DNA from: Dipetalonema caudispina
Lineage: Eukaryota > Nematoda > Chromadorea > Rhabditida > Onchocercidae
Reading direction: 5' to 3'
Length of the DNA: 64,000 nucleotides
Assembly (NCBI GenBank): GCA_013365325.1
Contig: JABVXV010000012.1
Location: forward strand, 372,001 to 436,000
Positions 1 to 13,789 of this stretch are shown here, piece by piece. A model generated the notes under the pieces. That model saw nothing but the letters and a program-made list of their open reading frames with translations. It did not search any database and was not told the DNA's origin. Both the position numbers and the translations under genes were made by a program. Every line of letters begins with the position of its first letter. Within the stretch, counting starts at the first letter, position 1.

Positions 1-3000
1 TGCTGGATTAGGAATGGGAGCACCACAACATCCATCTGATTTTAGTTCTTATCATATGTTCTCTGGCACTGGAAGGTCACCCTACGATGCTTTTCATGTG
101 AGTCTTTTTCATTATCAAATTTCACTTACAGAAACAAAAAAGGGAAGACGACTTCGAAATCGCGACATTTATCTACTTTTTTCCAGCAGTTTTAAGTTCA
201 GCAGTCATTTCATCGAAATTTTTAAATAATACCAGCTAACTCTTTTTCATTCTCTGATGATAGATTTATATTCATCAAAGTTGTCAATAATGATTCATTC
301 GTTGAAGAAGGAGTTTTCCGTTTGGATTTTTATACTACTTGTTGAAACAACTATATTTTCAATTATGCAGTAGTTTGAAAGATTTTGAACTAGCACCTAA
401 TGTCACTCAGTCTTTCAGCCATATGCTCGAGCAGTTCAACCAGGCGCACCACCGACATTTGCTTCTACAATGAACCATTCTTCAATCTCCAACGTTGGTG
501 GTACGTTCTGAACTGCTTTCATTTCATAAATTCAATAAAACTTTCAAGTTCATAACAATTCATTAATATGATTCACTGACAAATATATTAGGATCATTTG
601 TTCCTTAAAATTTAACACTTTTGCTAATAATTATTTACAGAAATGTTGAAGTTCATCGAATGTCTTTAAAAAAAATTGTCTATTACTAATTTTTAATATG
701 TGTTTTTATATATTAATATTTAATATTTAAATCAGAGAGTAATTTCTGCTGATTGGATATCTATTGAAAGTAAGGCGTAGCTTTCAATGTCAATGTACTC
801 AAGAAGAATTTATTTAGAAGATCCCAATGATTCAAACAAAATTCTGCGTAGTTTGAAAAATTGAAACTATCATTAGTAAGGATATAGCTTTACAAGTGTA
901 ATGCAAATCCAATGAGACGGCGCGAATTCACAGTAAAACAGTGTTATTGGAATAATAGAACTATAAGAAATTCCCTTCTCTATCTCTATCAATAAATTCA
1001 TTTTGATGATTTTAATGTGCTTTCCTAGAATAATGTTTGGTAAAGATAGTGGATTTAAGTGACGTTGAAGCATTGTTGACCTTAGTAAATCGGGAATCCT
1101 GGTATAACTGATATACTTTAATTTTGTGCTTTATTTTCTATGAGTCTGCTACTCTATTGTATCTTCACCTTTTCACATCATTAATTTAATATTTAACACT
1201 TCAGATCTACTTAAAGCATATATAAAAACTGAATGAGAATTTTACTGAATTAAATAAACAGAATAATAGAGATATTCAGAAGATGGACAAAAGATATTTG
1301 TCACAAATCACAGTAAATATTTGAGAGAATATTTTAAAAAAGACACAAATTAATTCTCAGAAAAATCATCAAAACTTCTGAAAATTTTCAAAAAAAAAAA
1401 AGTTCTGGGACATCTGGGCAAAAATGAACGATCGTGCGACAACATATCGCGGCATTAAAACTTTTAGTGAGAAATAGTCGGCAAAGAGCCTTTGAAGTTG
1501 AATGTAGTTGCCATTTGTCAAGAAGTAAAAATTAATGGGTAGAAAGGTAACTGGGTGTATGTGCTTTTTTTGTTAAACACTTCATTTTTAACAATTGCGT
1601 ACTTTATTTTGAATTATGTTACCGAAAAATGTTTCGAGAATCCGTACCATCAGTATATGGCAAGCATGGTTTTTCCATGTTTTCCAGAACAATATCCAGT
1701 AGCAAACAACTTTACCTAGAGGTACTCTGATAACAATAATATGCAATCTTGCTTAGTCTTTGGTTCGTTCTTCAAGTAACAGACAGTATTGCATGCCGTA
1801 TCTATCTATATATACACATATACTCATTTCTTGGTGGAAATTTCATAAATTTCATTTACTTTCTCAATATATGCTTTTTCAAAATTTGAAACTACGTTGT
1901 TGTAAAAGTTCGCTGAGCTTGTCTTAATAATTTTAATTCTGTCCGTAACAAACTACCACACATATTTTTCCTTTAATTAATTAAAAGAAGCTTCTGTGTG
2001 GATCTAACTGTCAATGATTGGAAAACCGTCTCGTTTGACCGCTCAAAAAGAATTTCTTTCTTATCACTTTGAGATAGAAACGTGGAAACGGTTTTAACTG
2101 CCGTTTGGTCTCTTACAAATCATCTTTTATGGTTATGGCAGTCGTCTTTTGAAAGTATGTGATGAGAATTTTCTCCACTCTGTGACACAATCACTGTCCT
2201 CACTCATATGCCTTGTCAAAAAATTGTCAATTTTTTCATTAGAAAAACCAAAATTTGGCTGTACAATACATTGAATAAGTGGCAGCCACTATATAGTATA
2301 TATATATATATATATATGTATGTATGCTAGCTATATATTTCGAAGTGACCATATTTAAAAATAATTATTAATAACTGAAATCTGTGAAAATCAAACACTA
2401 CCACTGTTTTGCAAAAACAAAACAACAATATTGTAGCTGTAGAGGTGCAGATTCATTAGGATCATCAAGTTATAATGTGAAGCATATCTCTCTGTTGCAT
2501 CACATTAATACATGGCTTGCACGACTCTTACTAAGTTCATAACATTAGTCCTCGAACCATTTCGTTCTGTTAACCGACCAGTCGGTCATTCGGACAGAAT
2601 GATTTTAGCTAGGGAAAACACAGCAACATCTTTTCAGTTTATTTGATTTCTCGGAAAATATTCCGTTCCCAGCTTTGATGTTACTTGGATATTAGCCCTC
2701 TAATATAATGTGTATAAGTCAGATTTCGTGAAAGATCGAAGAAAATGAGCATGAATCATAAGTTTTTCTTTGCAATAAATATTATATTTTGATTTCTTTT
2801 ACTCTCCGCTGCAAAAAATTCGCTTTTTTTTATTTGGCGATTCATTCTGCAAGTTATCGCAATATTTGAAAACGGATTAGTAAAGAAACTTGACTTTACG
2901 AAACAAAAAAATAAATTTTAATGTTGCAGGTCTTGGTGCAGGCATGAGTTTACCAGTTTCTGTTTTATCAACAATCGATCAAGCAATTCCGTCGCAGCAG

Positions 3001-3072
3001 CCGCCACGATTTGATGATTTGACAGACGCGCATCATGATCCACAGTATTGGCGTACCAATTTTTCGTCCTAA
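1..3072 (+). CDS. C-terminal exons of an unidentified protein (5' end outside window)
   Basis: Three exons join in frame: 1-97 (phase 0 at its end), 419-500 (phase 1) and 2930-3072 with the TAA stop. The boundaries are CAT|GTGAGT, TTTCAG|CC, GGTG|GTACGT and TTGCAG|GT. The encoded tail of about 107 residues is rich in Pro, Ser, Ala and Gly (pieces such as PYARAVQPGAPPTFAST and LSTIDQAIPSQQPPRF) and ends DPQYWRTNFSS. No domain, signal peptide or membrane segment is visible. Such a low-complexity tail is common behind the DNA-binding domain of transcription factors, but that is only an inference, and I do not recognise the family. An AATAAA at 3102-3107, 30 bases past the stop, is a likely poly(A) signal. 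Intron 501-2929 is long (2.4 kb); the model assumes no extra exon lies inside it. Confidence 0.7.
2296..2318. repeat. (TA)n microsatellite
   Basis: About eleven TA units in a row inside the large intron of the first gene, followed by short TATG units. Confidence 0.9.
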
Positions 3073-3107
3073 AATAGTTGCGGCATTCGTCCTAGGTTTT
3101 CAATAAA

Positions 3108-5187
3108 TGGATCGAGCAATTTTTCGCTTTATATCGTTTTCAGTTAGTATCATAATGAACTTTGTTTTGGTACTAGGCTTGAATTGTACTCAATTGTATA
3201 AATTTGTGTTTATGGATGAAAAAATCATTTTAAAACATTTAATGCGTTAAATTTTTGTAGTGAGGAAAGCGAATTTGACTTTGCAATTTAACTTCTTTAG
3301 TAAATTGTATCTTCGAAGAAAGGTGCTCGTTAATATCTTTGGCAAACAGTTTAAGGTTTTTCAACAATCAAAAGTCAGGTGATATAATGCTGTCAGAAGT
3401 AGTTTTATTCCCTCCTTCATGCTTCAGCAACTGATTGATTGATCAATTCTGCATTTTTTTATACCCGTGGATTATTTATATTTTTACATTTGTTTGATTT
3501 TTTCAAAAGTGTTATGATCTGTTGTCGATGATCAAGGATTGAGTGCAGAATTCTTCTGATCCTTTACAAATCTGATATATTGGGACAGGTGAGTCATTTA
3601 GCTTCTCATATTTTTCCTTAAATTTGTAATTGAGCTTAAGTTAGCCCAATTATAGTTGTAGGTTTATGTTGTGTATGTCAAAAGTACGGTACTAAAGAAA
3701 GAGAACTGTAGGAAAAAGAAAGTGTTGTCACATCGATAATTACTGACTTTTTATTTAAAAAAATCACTTTCAAGTTATTAAGTAACTTTCTCTTAAAGAT
3801 CAAGTTTTAAATTCACTTCAAAGAAAATAAAGTGTTGGAGATTTAATTAAGGATCCGATAAAACTGCGTTTCAGACAAGCACTTTTTCAAAATTTAAAAT
3901 TTTGGGGAATAATTTATTTCATTTGAATATGTAAGAAATATTTTTCGTCTTGGATGAGCTAAGGATTTTGATGCGAAGTACAATGCGAACTTTGAGCATA
4001 ATGACCGTGGTATCCAGTGGTCACAACTGTTCAGCATTTTAGTTGTTTTCTGTTTTTAAATGAATGGTTCACTGTAGTGATACATTTTAAATATATCTTT
4101 GTCTCTCATGTACCATATGGGTTGCAAATTTTAATATTGTCTCACTTTATAAAATGATGTATAATTAGATTATTTCGAATTAATGTAGTTGTTAACTATG
4201 CTTAATTATATAAAATTGTGCATTCCGACCGCTGTAACAACTACTTTTATTGAATAAGGATAAAATAATTTTTGTCACACACAAAATTTGATTGAATAAG
4301 CACTTAATTTTATGACTTAATTTGATCGAGTAAAATCTAAATGTCGTAATGTTCCAATTCATTTTAACGGAAAGTTAATAACTTGAATTTTTGATCCAGA
4401 AAAATTCACCAGTTACAAGAATAACATATAGTATTATTACTTTTTATATATGAAATTTCATTCTGTCCCATCATGTATTCAAAAAACCCCAACTTTTTAT
4501 TATCCATTGTTTTACTATAAGATTTTGCAAATCCTTTTTTCTTCATCTAGTGAAAAGATATCCGGACCTTACGGATGCCGAAAAATGATACACTGTTATT
4601 CTTTTCCGTGAACATTTTGCTCTTTGGCTAATCCAAAACGCTTAGATGCTAACATTTTATGTTTACTTACGAAATTGCATAATGCTATCATTACGCCAAT
4701 AATTTGGTGTAGTTTTGTTATACAGGTTGAGAAAGTTTTTTAACCATTCTTTTGTATAAAAATGATATTTTATTGATATTCAAGCAGGTGAAGATATTGC
4801 AAACATGAAATGTGAATATATTTTCAACTTGAATTTATTGGATATAAGTTAAATTTCTTTAAGGAGAATAAACCATAATTGGTTTTCGAAAATTTGAGAC
4901 ATAGCTAATACTGGTTAATTATCAGAGAGCTTCATATAAATTTCAGAGAATAATCAACACCTGAAATTCCATGAATTTGAAAAAATGCAAAGATAGTTTA
5001 TATGATAATTGAAAGGCAAACAGAACTAATCAATGGCCAACAGTGATTACATATGGAAAAACAAAAAAACATACAAAAAAAAAGAAAAAAAAAATGATTG
5101 AATTACAAACGGAAGTGCGAGATCTACAAGAATTTTTTGGCATCAAGGTGTTACAAATCTGCAACAATTATCATTATTGAAATGTTA
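3108..5187. other. Intergenic, no gene seen
   Basis: AT-rich sequence with stops in all frames and no exon chain I could support. It lies between the 3' ends of the first gene and of gpc-2, which are convergent. Confidence 0.5.
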
Positions 5188-6275
5188 TTATAGAATTTGA
5201 CATTTCGATTTTTCAGCCCAAGGATTGCATCGCTTATCAACTGGATTCACTAGTGGATCGTTCTCCTGCTGCCCCTCGATATATCGCTTCATCCTGAAAT
5301 TATTCATTTCCACTATTTCATCGGTACAACCACAAAAATCACCGTGGAATCGGATACACCAAATTGTTCGCACAATTTCCTATTATAATACTGAATCTGA
5401 ATTTGATACAAAAAGATTTTCGCTTTTACGGTCTGGTTTCACGATTCTTACTATATATTATTTAAAAAGTTTGAAGATTTTTTATCTTCCAGAAAGCAGT
5501 TTCATTTCACTCAAAAAGTTTTGTTCCAATATTTCAGCCATTACTCTGTTCAGGCTTATGTACAGTTATCTTCCTTATTTCAACTAGATCTTTTTAGTCT
5601 AACAAATGTTTACATAAATGAATTCATAAATTTGTCTATTGGGTACTCACGAGAGCATTCTGATTGAATTCCATATGGCTTACACCTCTACTAATTCAAT
5701 TACGACAATATAAAACAGAAACACCCCAAGACATTTAGTAAATCTATTAAATGGCCTGGGATGCATTTATACTTTATATATATATATATATATATAAATA
5801 TAAAATGTATCTCCCAGAAGCATAATGTTGTCACGGACCTGAACAATGACCCTTTTCATAACTGGTAGAAACAAATAAAACACTATCAAAACACTATCAA
5901 GAAAGGTTACTTTCCATGTTGAAATTTTGACCTTGTGATTTAGTGCAGTTGAGGTGCAGAATTCTCCCTCTAGCTTAATCAAGTCTAGAATAATTTGAAG
6001 AAATCAAAAGCTTTATACAAGATACGTAGGTTATTTTCACAGAATTTTGCAGAAGAGCAGAGATAGAGATATGTATTACAAGAAATCATTGGCATAAGAA
6101 TTTTGCAAAATTATCGAACATAAATTAGGAATAGAATAGAAAATTAGTCGTAAAGAGGAATCGAAAGTAGCTAATCCAAAACGAACTCATTAGCTGATTG
6201 TGATACGGGTAATCTCTGAATGTTTAGCTGGTGCCGTAAGCTTTCTACACTTCGTTGCATGTCGCCTTTGTCCAT
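5188..6275 (-). CDS. gpc-2: Heterotrimeric G-protein gamma subunit, GPC-2 type
   Basis: Two exons on the minus strand encode 63 residues, the usual length of a G gamma subunit. Exon 1 (6275-6183) gives MDKGDMQRSVESLRHQL then NIQRLPVSQSANEF, the amphipathic helix that forms a coiled coil with G beta. Exon 2 (5286-5188) gives RYIEGQQENDPLVNPVDKR then NPWAEKSKCQIL. The ENDPLVNP and NPWAEKSKC blocks are diagnostic of nematode GPC-2 as I know it. The C-terminal CQIL is a CaaX box whose final Leu predicts geranylgeranylation, which anchors beta-gamma at the membrane. An acceptor-like TTTTCAG lies 35 bases upstream of the ATG and may be a trans-splice site. The junction is slightly odd: the phase-0 acceptor is GATGAAG|CGA, while a better TTTCAG seven bases upstream would break the frame. 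The donor GTTTTG is weak. Confidence 0.88.
5775..5796. repeat. (AT)n microsatellite
   Basis: An uninterrupted alternating TA tract of about 22 bases inside the gpc-2 intron. Confidence 0.9.
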
Positions 6276-9200
6276 CTCACCAAGATATGCCACAAAATGC
6301 TTGATAGATTCTGAAAATAAATCTGCCATGGCATTACCTCGTCGGAAGTCGTTTACTTTAAAATAAGACGAGTGACGATATTCATAGGCAAGGAAAATAT
6401 CAGGGCTGTTTCATAAAACTGTTGAATATTTAAAGGCTTTTTAAATGCCTATCAACATTGAAAATATTAGTAACGCTGTATTTTCTCTATATTAAATGAC
6501 ACCACTTCTGAATTAAATTTACGTTTGAAATAATTTTAACATAACCAGCAATAATTTACTCGAATATCTCCATAAATCTTGCAAATACTTGCATTGATGT
6601 TATCAAAAGTTAAAGGGTTTTCAAAAGTAAACTCTGGAAGAATCAATTTTCAGAGGGAATAACTGCTTTCTTCTGAAGTAGACGCAATGAAGAATGTGCA
6701 CGTCATGCTTCAAAACTTGCTGCACAATGGCAGATGCATTTGTAAGAAAATTACTGCATATTTTCGAAGCAAGATCTGATAATTGTACTCTCTGCTGGGA
6801 AAGAATCATATGCTCGTATCTTATAACTATTAAGTATCTCTTGATGGACCACACTTTTCTAAGTAGCTTAACAAACACTTTAATTAACAACATAACTTCG
6901 TCGGCATAAAAAATCAACTTCATAAATGAAAAAAAGCATCCGGGATAGTTCTGATGATGATAAACTTGACCATTTAAGCTTAAATATCATGTTCTAATTT
7001 TCGGCAAATAATAATAATGAAAAGGTAGAAACATAAGCTTTTCACTTTGTTGGGAAATAAAAGTTGATGAAATGTAAGTCTTGAAAAACTAACTCAGATA
7101 AAATGAATATGAAATTTTAATTTCGATTTCAACAAACTGAAGTATTTTCGATTTACAAGTCCAGCACTCACTATGATCATTAGTAATGAGTGGATTTCTC
7201 GAGAATTCATACACTTTTAGCGAAAAGACACAAGCATCTCCTCTTAATTTAAATTAAAACTAAAGTCAGTAAGCAGTGATCATGATTTCCTCGTTTTATC
7301 AAACTTCTTAAAATCCTAACCACATTAAAAATGAATCATCCAGATATCAAATATACAAACATTAAGATACGTGAGGCATATGTTTTTCTTTTGCTTGAAT
7401 AGATAGTTTAGCAAAACCATGGCAAGTGCAAAAGTACAAAAGAAACTGAACTAAATTCTACCTTTAATCCTCGTGTGATTAGAATTTCAAAAAAAAAAAA
7501 AAAAGACAAAAAAAAAAAAGAAAAAAGAAAACTGTGATTTATACTGCGCAATAATTCTTGGGCTAGGATGCTATGGAAGAGTTGATTTTAATGAATCAGC
7601 TATATTCAGTGAATGCACGAATGGTGTGTGAATTTACAGTGATGGTAAAAAACTAATTTAAATTTGACTCTAAACCTAAATCATGACTCTAACCCAGTCT
7701 TATATCATAGTCAAAGGGAGATAAGATTATATGCTATCAAAGAGTATTTAACGTGATAACATACTGGATAACATCCCGTCCATGCTTCCGGATGTCATCC
7801 TTTGAGAGAACACTACACTTTTTAGACCGATCCAATGATAACAATGCGCGCCGCAAACAAACTACAGCTGGCTCGACCTATTAACCGTTATCATTCATTC
7901 CAATTAATTCAAGTGAATGCTGGCAACAATTTAACAGTTGTACGGATATGTACCTTATCAATAAAATACGTAAAAAATGTGACTTTGAGCAGATATTGAC
8001 CATACATGATGTCGGTAGTACAGCATACATCAGTATTTGTATACAACATTCGCCTACGCGTATCTCTCCCTAGCATGAAAAATAGCTAGTAAGGCCTGCG
8101 AATGTTGCAAAACAACCTAGTCGGTGAAGGTCATAGAGATTTACGAAAGCAGCAGTCATCCCGAAAGTTTTCTGACACCTCGATTTCTATAATTTTTGAC
8201 CCCAAATATCTTACGTACTCTTATGTGGTTTTGAATGGTATGACACACAGAAACTGTCAGAATAAACAACCGAAAGAACCATAGGAAAAACAGGTTCTAA
8301 TTTTCTGGCTTTCGAGACAGTTGTTAGATATTTAAGAAACATGTTGTGTCACCACACGAAAAATTATAGGTTCGCTTATACTGCAAACAACGCCAGTCTG
8401 ATATCGATAATAATCTCCCTTCCTTCCCCTGCTCTCCTACTTTTTCCCTGTTCAGTTGTTGTCCTCCATCTGTTTGCATGTGAAATTTCTCTGTCTTTGG
8501 TTCCTAGATCAGGGCCAGAATAATAACATCCCGGTTTCACCACAGTAAACAGCAGTGCCAATGAGCAGCTTTTCAACAAAAAAAAAAAAAAGAAAAAAAA
8601 AAAAAGAAATTCCGATTTAGCTGATGAAAATTATTACATTTCAGTTGTTTCCATTACAGTATACAACCGCAAAATTGCAATACTACCAATTCAATAATTG
8701 TAAAAAGGAAACTAAACTTTTGATAGATGGATGCAATATTTCAAATGCAAAATGGAAACGCGAAATTTCTTGAGAAAAGAGTAGAACTGGCAAATGTTAG
8801 TGCAGAAAACAGGATCCCATCATTATCTTGTGTAGAACGAAAGCAGGAAGTAGAATTAAGTTGCAACTGAATGTGAAGCAAGTGTGGAAGCATTATATTG
8901 AGCAAAGGCGCACCTGGTACCACTGCATTGTAAAAAATATGAGACACACTATAGGTAACGTGCTATGGCTTCCCCTCACACATTCATTCACTCATTGTTT
9001 TTTTTTTTTTTTTTTTGAAAACAAATATGAGGAAGTGAGAAATTTGTTAGTATTTGCGAATTTTGAGAAATAATAAATGAGAGATAGAGGAAGAGGCTAT
9101 AGGAAGACGAAATTTTTTGAATCAGTAGCAGTGGGAGTACGTAGGGAATAATTATGTGTCCCAGCTATATAAGACTGATTGAGAACAGAAAGCTTCTCTG

Positions 9201-9390
9201 GTCCTGGTCTTCACTAGTCATTGGCCCAGAAGCTCATCAATTTACTGAGTGCAGAAAGAGAGGGTCCTTTTTTATTCGTGCTGCCCCGGAATACAACATT
9301 CCATGCATCAACGCATGTGTCTACCTCTTCATCCATCCATTCTTCTTGTCTCATTCACCCATTCCGCCTTTCTGCTCATCCGTTTCATCA

Positions 9391-9570
9391 ATCTATCTGT
9401 CGATCTATCTATCCATCTATCTATCTATCTGTCTATCTATCGACTTATTTATTTATTTATTTATCTATCTATCTCTCTATCTACCCATCCATATATCTAT
9501 CTATCTACCTTTCTACCCATCCGATCCATCTGTCTATCTTTCTACTCGTCCGGTCCATCTATCCACCTAA
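9391..9570. repeat. (CTAT)n/(TTTA)n degenerate tetranucleotide repeat
   Basis: About 180 bases of CTAT units, interrupted by CTGT, CCAT and a run of ATTT, fading into CATC/GTCC variants at the right edge. All three forward frames are open only because the repeat lacks stop codons. The resulting Tyr-Leu-Ser-Ile-rich peptides are artefacts. Confidence 0.9.
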
Positions 9571-12500
9571 CCAAATATAATATACTAATATATAATCTAA
9601 TTTAATCAATAACTAAATCAAAACACTCATTTGTTTCACTACGTACATAGACACTTAATCGATCGGTCTATCTGAACTATTCATCCATACTCCAATGCGA
9701 CGAAAGCAAATCCACAGCAGGGTAAGAGGAGAAGATCGATTTTTAGTTCTATGGAAGTAGCAAGCGTAGAAAGAGCAGAAATTGCAGTACCCATCTTGAA
9801 CAACATTTGTATCCTTGGCCAGGTCCCCGGTAAAATAGTCATTTTTCCTCTCTTCCAAGTGCCTTCCTGTGACACACTTTCAGTCCTAATTTTCTGAATG
9901 TAAGCAAAATCAGCACAATATCTACATTCTGTGATTAACATAGTATGATCTACGTAACGCATCGAATGCTAAATAATTCTGCTTATATATTTCATTTAAA
10001 ATGAATTGCTGACCTACTGATTATCTAAATAGATGGTACTTCCTCTTGATCACCAGCGTAACGCACATATAATAAAAAGGCTTTCATTACATGTGCCATA
10101 TGTTGATACCCCATGAATTCTTAAATTCGAATAAATTATAAAAATTAAGAGTCCAGAAATCCTTAGAATAATGATTTAGCTTTGAAAAACAATGAAAGTT
10201 TCAAATCTGTGCTTATTTCCTCACATTCCAGATCATATTCTTGCATTTCAGGTCATATTTCTCCACAAGATTGTTCCTTAGATAATTTTTTCACATCCAC
10301 GAGATCGTGCGCTACCATATTAATATTAAAAACAAGTAATTTTGATCAGTGAATTTCGTTGTATTTCTAGACCTACTTTACCCATAGGTATTTTGAATTA
10401 CTAATTATAGCAATTTAATTAACATGTGAATTGACGTTTTTCATAATTCAGCACATTGATAGTGTAGAGAAAGGTCCAGGTTATTCTATTGGCTTCTTCC
10501 ATTGCTCTTTCCACCAATGGTTTTTAATTCCATCAATTTTTTTTTAACGTTGACTCGAGAATGCCACTTCTTAATCTCTGAGATAGAATTTCATTGAATT
10601 AAAGACTCTACATTCAAGTTCCAAAGACTGCAAAAATTTTTAGGTTCATGTGTGAGATTTATAAAGATAATTTTCCACCCATTATATTTTTCATTGGTCC
10701 TAAAATCGACTTTCCATGTTATGGTTTTGATAGAGTCTAAATTATAGTGAAAAATGTTTCTGAGAATCTTCAGACAAATCTATAACCCCAAATATCACCT
10801 GGTGAATTTAAAACATCCGAGCAATTTAGAATTATTCACTGTTTAATGAACGAATAGATTAAACATAACACTTTGATGACTGGTTAGAATCTCTTCCACA
10901 TCATTGATAGCGCCAACCTCTAACGGATGTACCATATTGAATAACCAGACATTCTTGAAGATTTATTGTGGGTGATTCTATCTATACTGTTTGTGTCGAA
11001 TAGAAATATGAAATTTATGCTTGTTATTAAGCTCAATGATCTGTACTGATTGGAAGAGAAACGTAGTTCCTCAGAGCATGAAAAATCTTCATTGCACAAA
11101 TTGCAAGGAACACAGTAGGTTGCTATAAAAGTTTGTGTTACGGAATATTATAGATCATTTGCTTAATTATAAATTGTTTCATAGCGTTGATTCTTGCCTA
11201 CTGAAAAACTTAAGTGTTTTTGAAGATAAATTAATCACAAACTTTTCAACATTTGAGACATCTTTTCGACATTTTCGATACTTACTTCATTACAGAAACA
11301 TTTCGAATTTCACAGCTATAAAAGCACTCCATCTCTAGTGTGCGTGAAAATTGTTTTTGCGCAGTTTTTTACTATAATTCTGAAATATTTTGATCTGTTA
11401 CTTTCGTGTATTGTATTCTCTGTGATGAGCAGTTTCAAATAACTCTAAATTAAACTGCAACTGTGCGCATATTTACATGAAAAAACAAAAGAATCAAGGG
11501 AAGTGGATGAAACTAGCTTATTCATTTTGCTGTAGAAAAAAGAAAACTAGCAAGTTGACAAACAGAACATGATCAAAATGAATGATTTCTTTTTTGAAAA
11601 AAAAATTTTAAATGTGTCCTAGTCAAAGATTCAAAAAGAAATGTAACAGTACAGACGAAGAAGACACAAATTATTCAGTTACCATGTGCTGAAATATAAT
11701 AGTAACGGAGCAGGTTTGTATCTTTCCTCTTCTTTTTATAATTTGCCCTCAGTTATCATGATTTCAATGGATTTGTAACAGATAATCAGTCTATGTTAGG
11801 GCCGTTAGTGTTCTTTATTTTTAAATAAAGTAAAATTACTGATTGAAATCTTCGATAAGTATATTCAAAATACACGTCTTTTTCCAGATGGAAGATTCGT
11901 GGTAAGATAATCTCAAGTTGATTTATTATGAGATTTGGAATTAGGAATCGGTAAAGAATGTTGTCTTCAATTCGAAAGAATTTAGCCTTTGGTAAGAACT
12001 TGAAAATGGATTAAATTTAACCATATACTTTACTATGTAGTATGCAACTCTTATTTAGCTTTTCCAATTGTGCTTTGTGGATTTAACGAGAAGCGATCCG
12101 CAATGATGTGCAAAATAATATAATATAAAATTGAATTTTGCATGAAAAAGGGAAAGTTGTGCTTCGAATGCAAAAAAAAAAGAAGAGGAAAAAATGAGTT
12201 ATCGATGCCATGCATATAGTTTCTCTCTTTACAACTTCTAAAATTTCTTGCATTGCTAAACGATTAATGGTAGAAAAATGCTGCTGCTCTTGATCTTATT
12301 TGGTTTGGTCAGTCCTTTCGCGATAAAATGACAGATTTGTATTTACATTACAACAAAGTTGATTTGTATGGTAGCGAAACTACCGCTTCATTTTTTATCA
12401 ATCACGATCTGCTCGTGAATTTATTGTTTACATATTTTAAATCTTAGGTATCCAATCTTCCACTTATTCCTTACCAATGTTACCACCGTTTCACACATAA

Positions 12501-13533
12501 GCTGACTTTGTTCTATGAAAAAAAATTATTCTGTTGCTTACTCAATTTTGTTAGTATTTTAATTCAAAGTGTATTTGGTCAGCAGGATACATTTGAAGTA
12601 GTTCAATAGCCACTTTTCCATTTTTTTCTATCCACTTCTCTTTCGCTTTTTCCTGCATTTAGCTAAGTTCAAATGAATTGATCCAGACGACATCTTTGCC
12701 CGATACCGATCCATATTCTATATCCCTTTTTCTTCTTCCACTCATCTTTTTTACAAGTCTTTAATAACAACTCAGCAATGTTCATTAAATAAAAATGCTA
12801 TATATACATATACTCATCTTTTACTATTTCCCCTCTAAAACTTTAAGTTGCATTTAATTTGCCAGTTGATTTCTCAGTTATTTGAGCTGAGTATGTAAAT
12901 TGTATTGCTTTCAACGAAATCCACTGGTTTCTTTTCTAACTGAGTACTTAACAAAATTTATACCTTCCATCTTTCTTAAAATTTCCGATTTTTCAATGCT
13001 TGAAAGTTCTCGCTGTTGTGGACTAACTGTAGCTTTCACTTATTTGTCGGAAATTTCGTTGAAAACCTCGAAAAATGAATGTTATTCCTAGGTAATAACT
13101 AATAATGGACGCTGCGATTAATGAAACAACACCTGCCACTTCAACATTTCTTGGCCGAATTTTACAGGTACTTAGTTTGACAAAAGAAAAAATATTACGC
13201 CAAAAATTAATGGTAGAGTTATTGGAATACTCCTTGAATTCTTGGACCCTTTCATCATAACATATATTTTTTATGACATACAAAAACTAATTTGATAATA
13301 CCATCACGATTCCGTAAAATTCATTTTCATTCAGTTATCACATTTCTTATCCCCTTATCAGTCCATTACACCGAACATCCGAAGATGTTTGATCGAAAAT
13401 TAGGGCAGTAACTTATTGTAGGTTGCACCGAATCTACAATTCCTACTTTTACTGTGTACCACTGTCATGATCACTGCAATATCAAATCATATCATTTAAC
13501 TATATTTAACTATTCCTACTCCTGCAATCTGAT

Positions 13534-13579
13534 CTGAATCAATCGCATAGTCTAATCTGAATCGGTTTCATAGTCTAAT
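13534..13579. repeat. 23-bp direct tandem duplication
   Basis: The unit at 13534-13556 (starting CTGAATCAATCG, ending CATAGTCTAAT) repeats at 13557-13579 with three differences. A third partial copy (CTTAATCAAT) begins at 13580. It lies about 200 bases upstream of the MAM gene start codon. Confidence 0.75.
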
Positions 13580-13789
13580 CTTAATCAATACCTCTTTCAA
13601 TTTACAACCAAATGCTGCCACAATTAAGAAATTAAGTACTGTACAGAATTGCTATTACTTATCTCGCAAAAAACGAGATTCCTTTTATCATCGCGCTCAG
13701 GCTGTTTTTTGTTTATTCTAAAAAGAGCATTTTTGTCTTACCATCTTTAGATTAACTTTCTTTAAAGATTTATTTTCCAAAGGACCTGG

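Larger units (their letters stand above)
6276..13789. other. 7.5-kb gene desert between gpc-2 and the MAM gene
   Basis: I found no supportable exon chain on either strand. Open frames here are short, start at non-ATG codons or follow simple repeats. The stretch holds A-rich tracts (7490-7528, 8578-8607), a T tract (8998-9016), a tetranucleotide repeat (9391-9570) and a short tandem duplication (13534-13579). It includes the divergent 5' flanks of gpc-2 and the MAM gene, so regulatory sequence is likely. Confidence 0.5.

Noticed and set aside
5225..5587. 120-codon plus-strand frame
   Set aside because: It starts in the antisense of the last gpc-2 exon and shows no domain or splice partner.
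9154..9605. Three overlapping open frames of about 120-138 codons
   Set aside because: All run through the CTAT/TTTA tetranucleotide repeat, which lacks stop codons; the peptides are repeat translations.
13105..13254. ATG frame reading MDAAINETTPATSTFLGRIL as first exon of the MAM gene
   Set aside because: It gives no signal peptide; the exon at 13790-13822 does, with matching phase.
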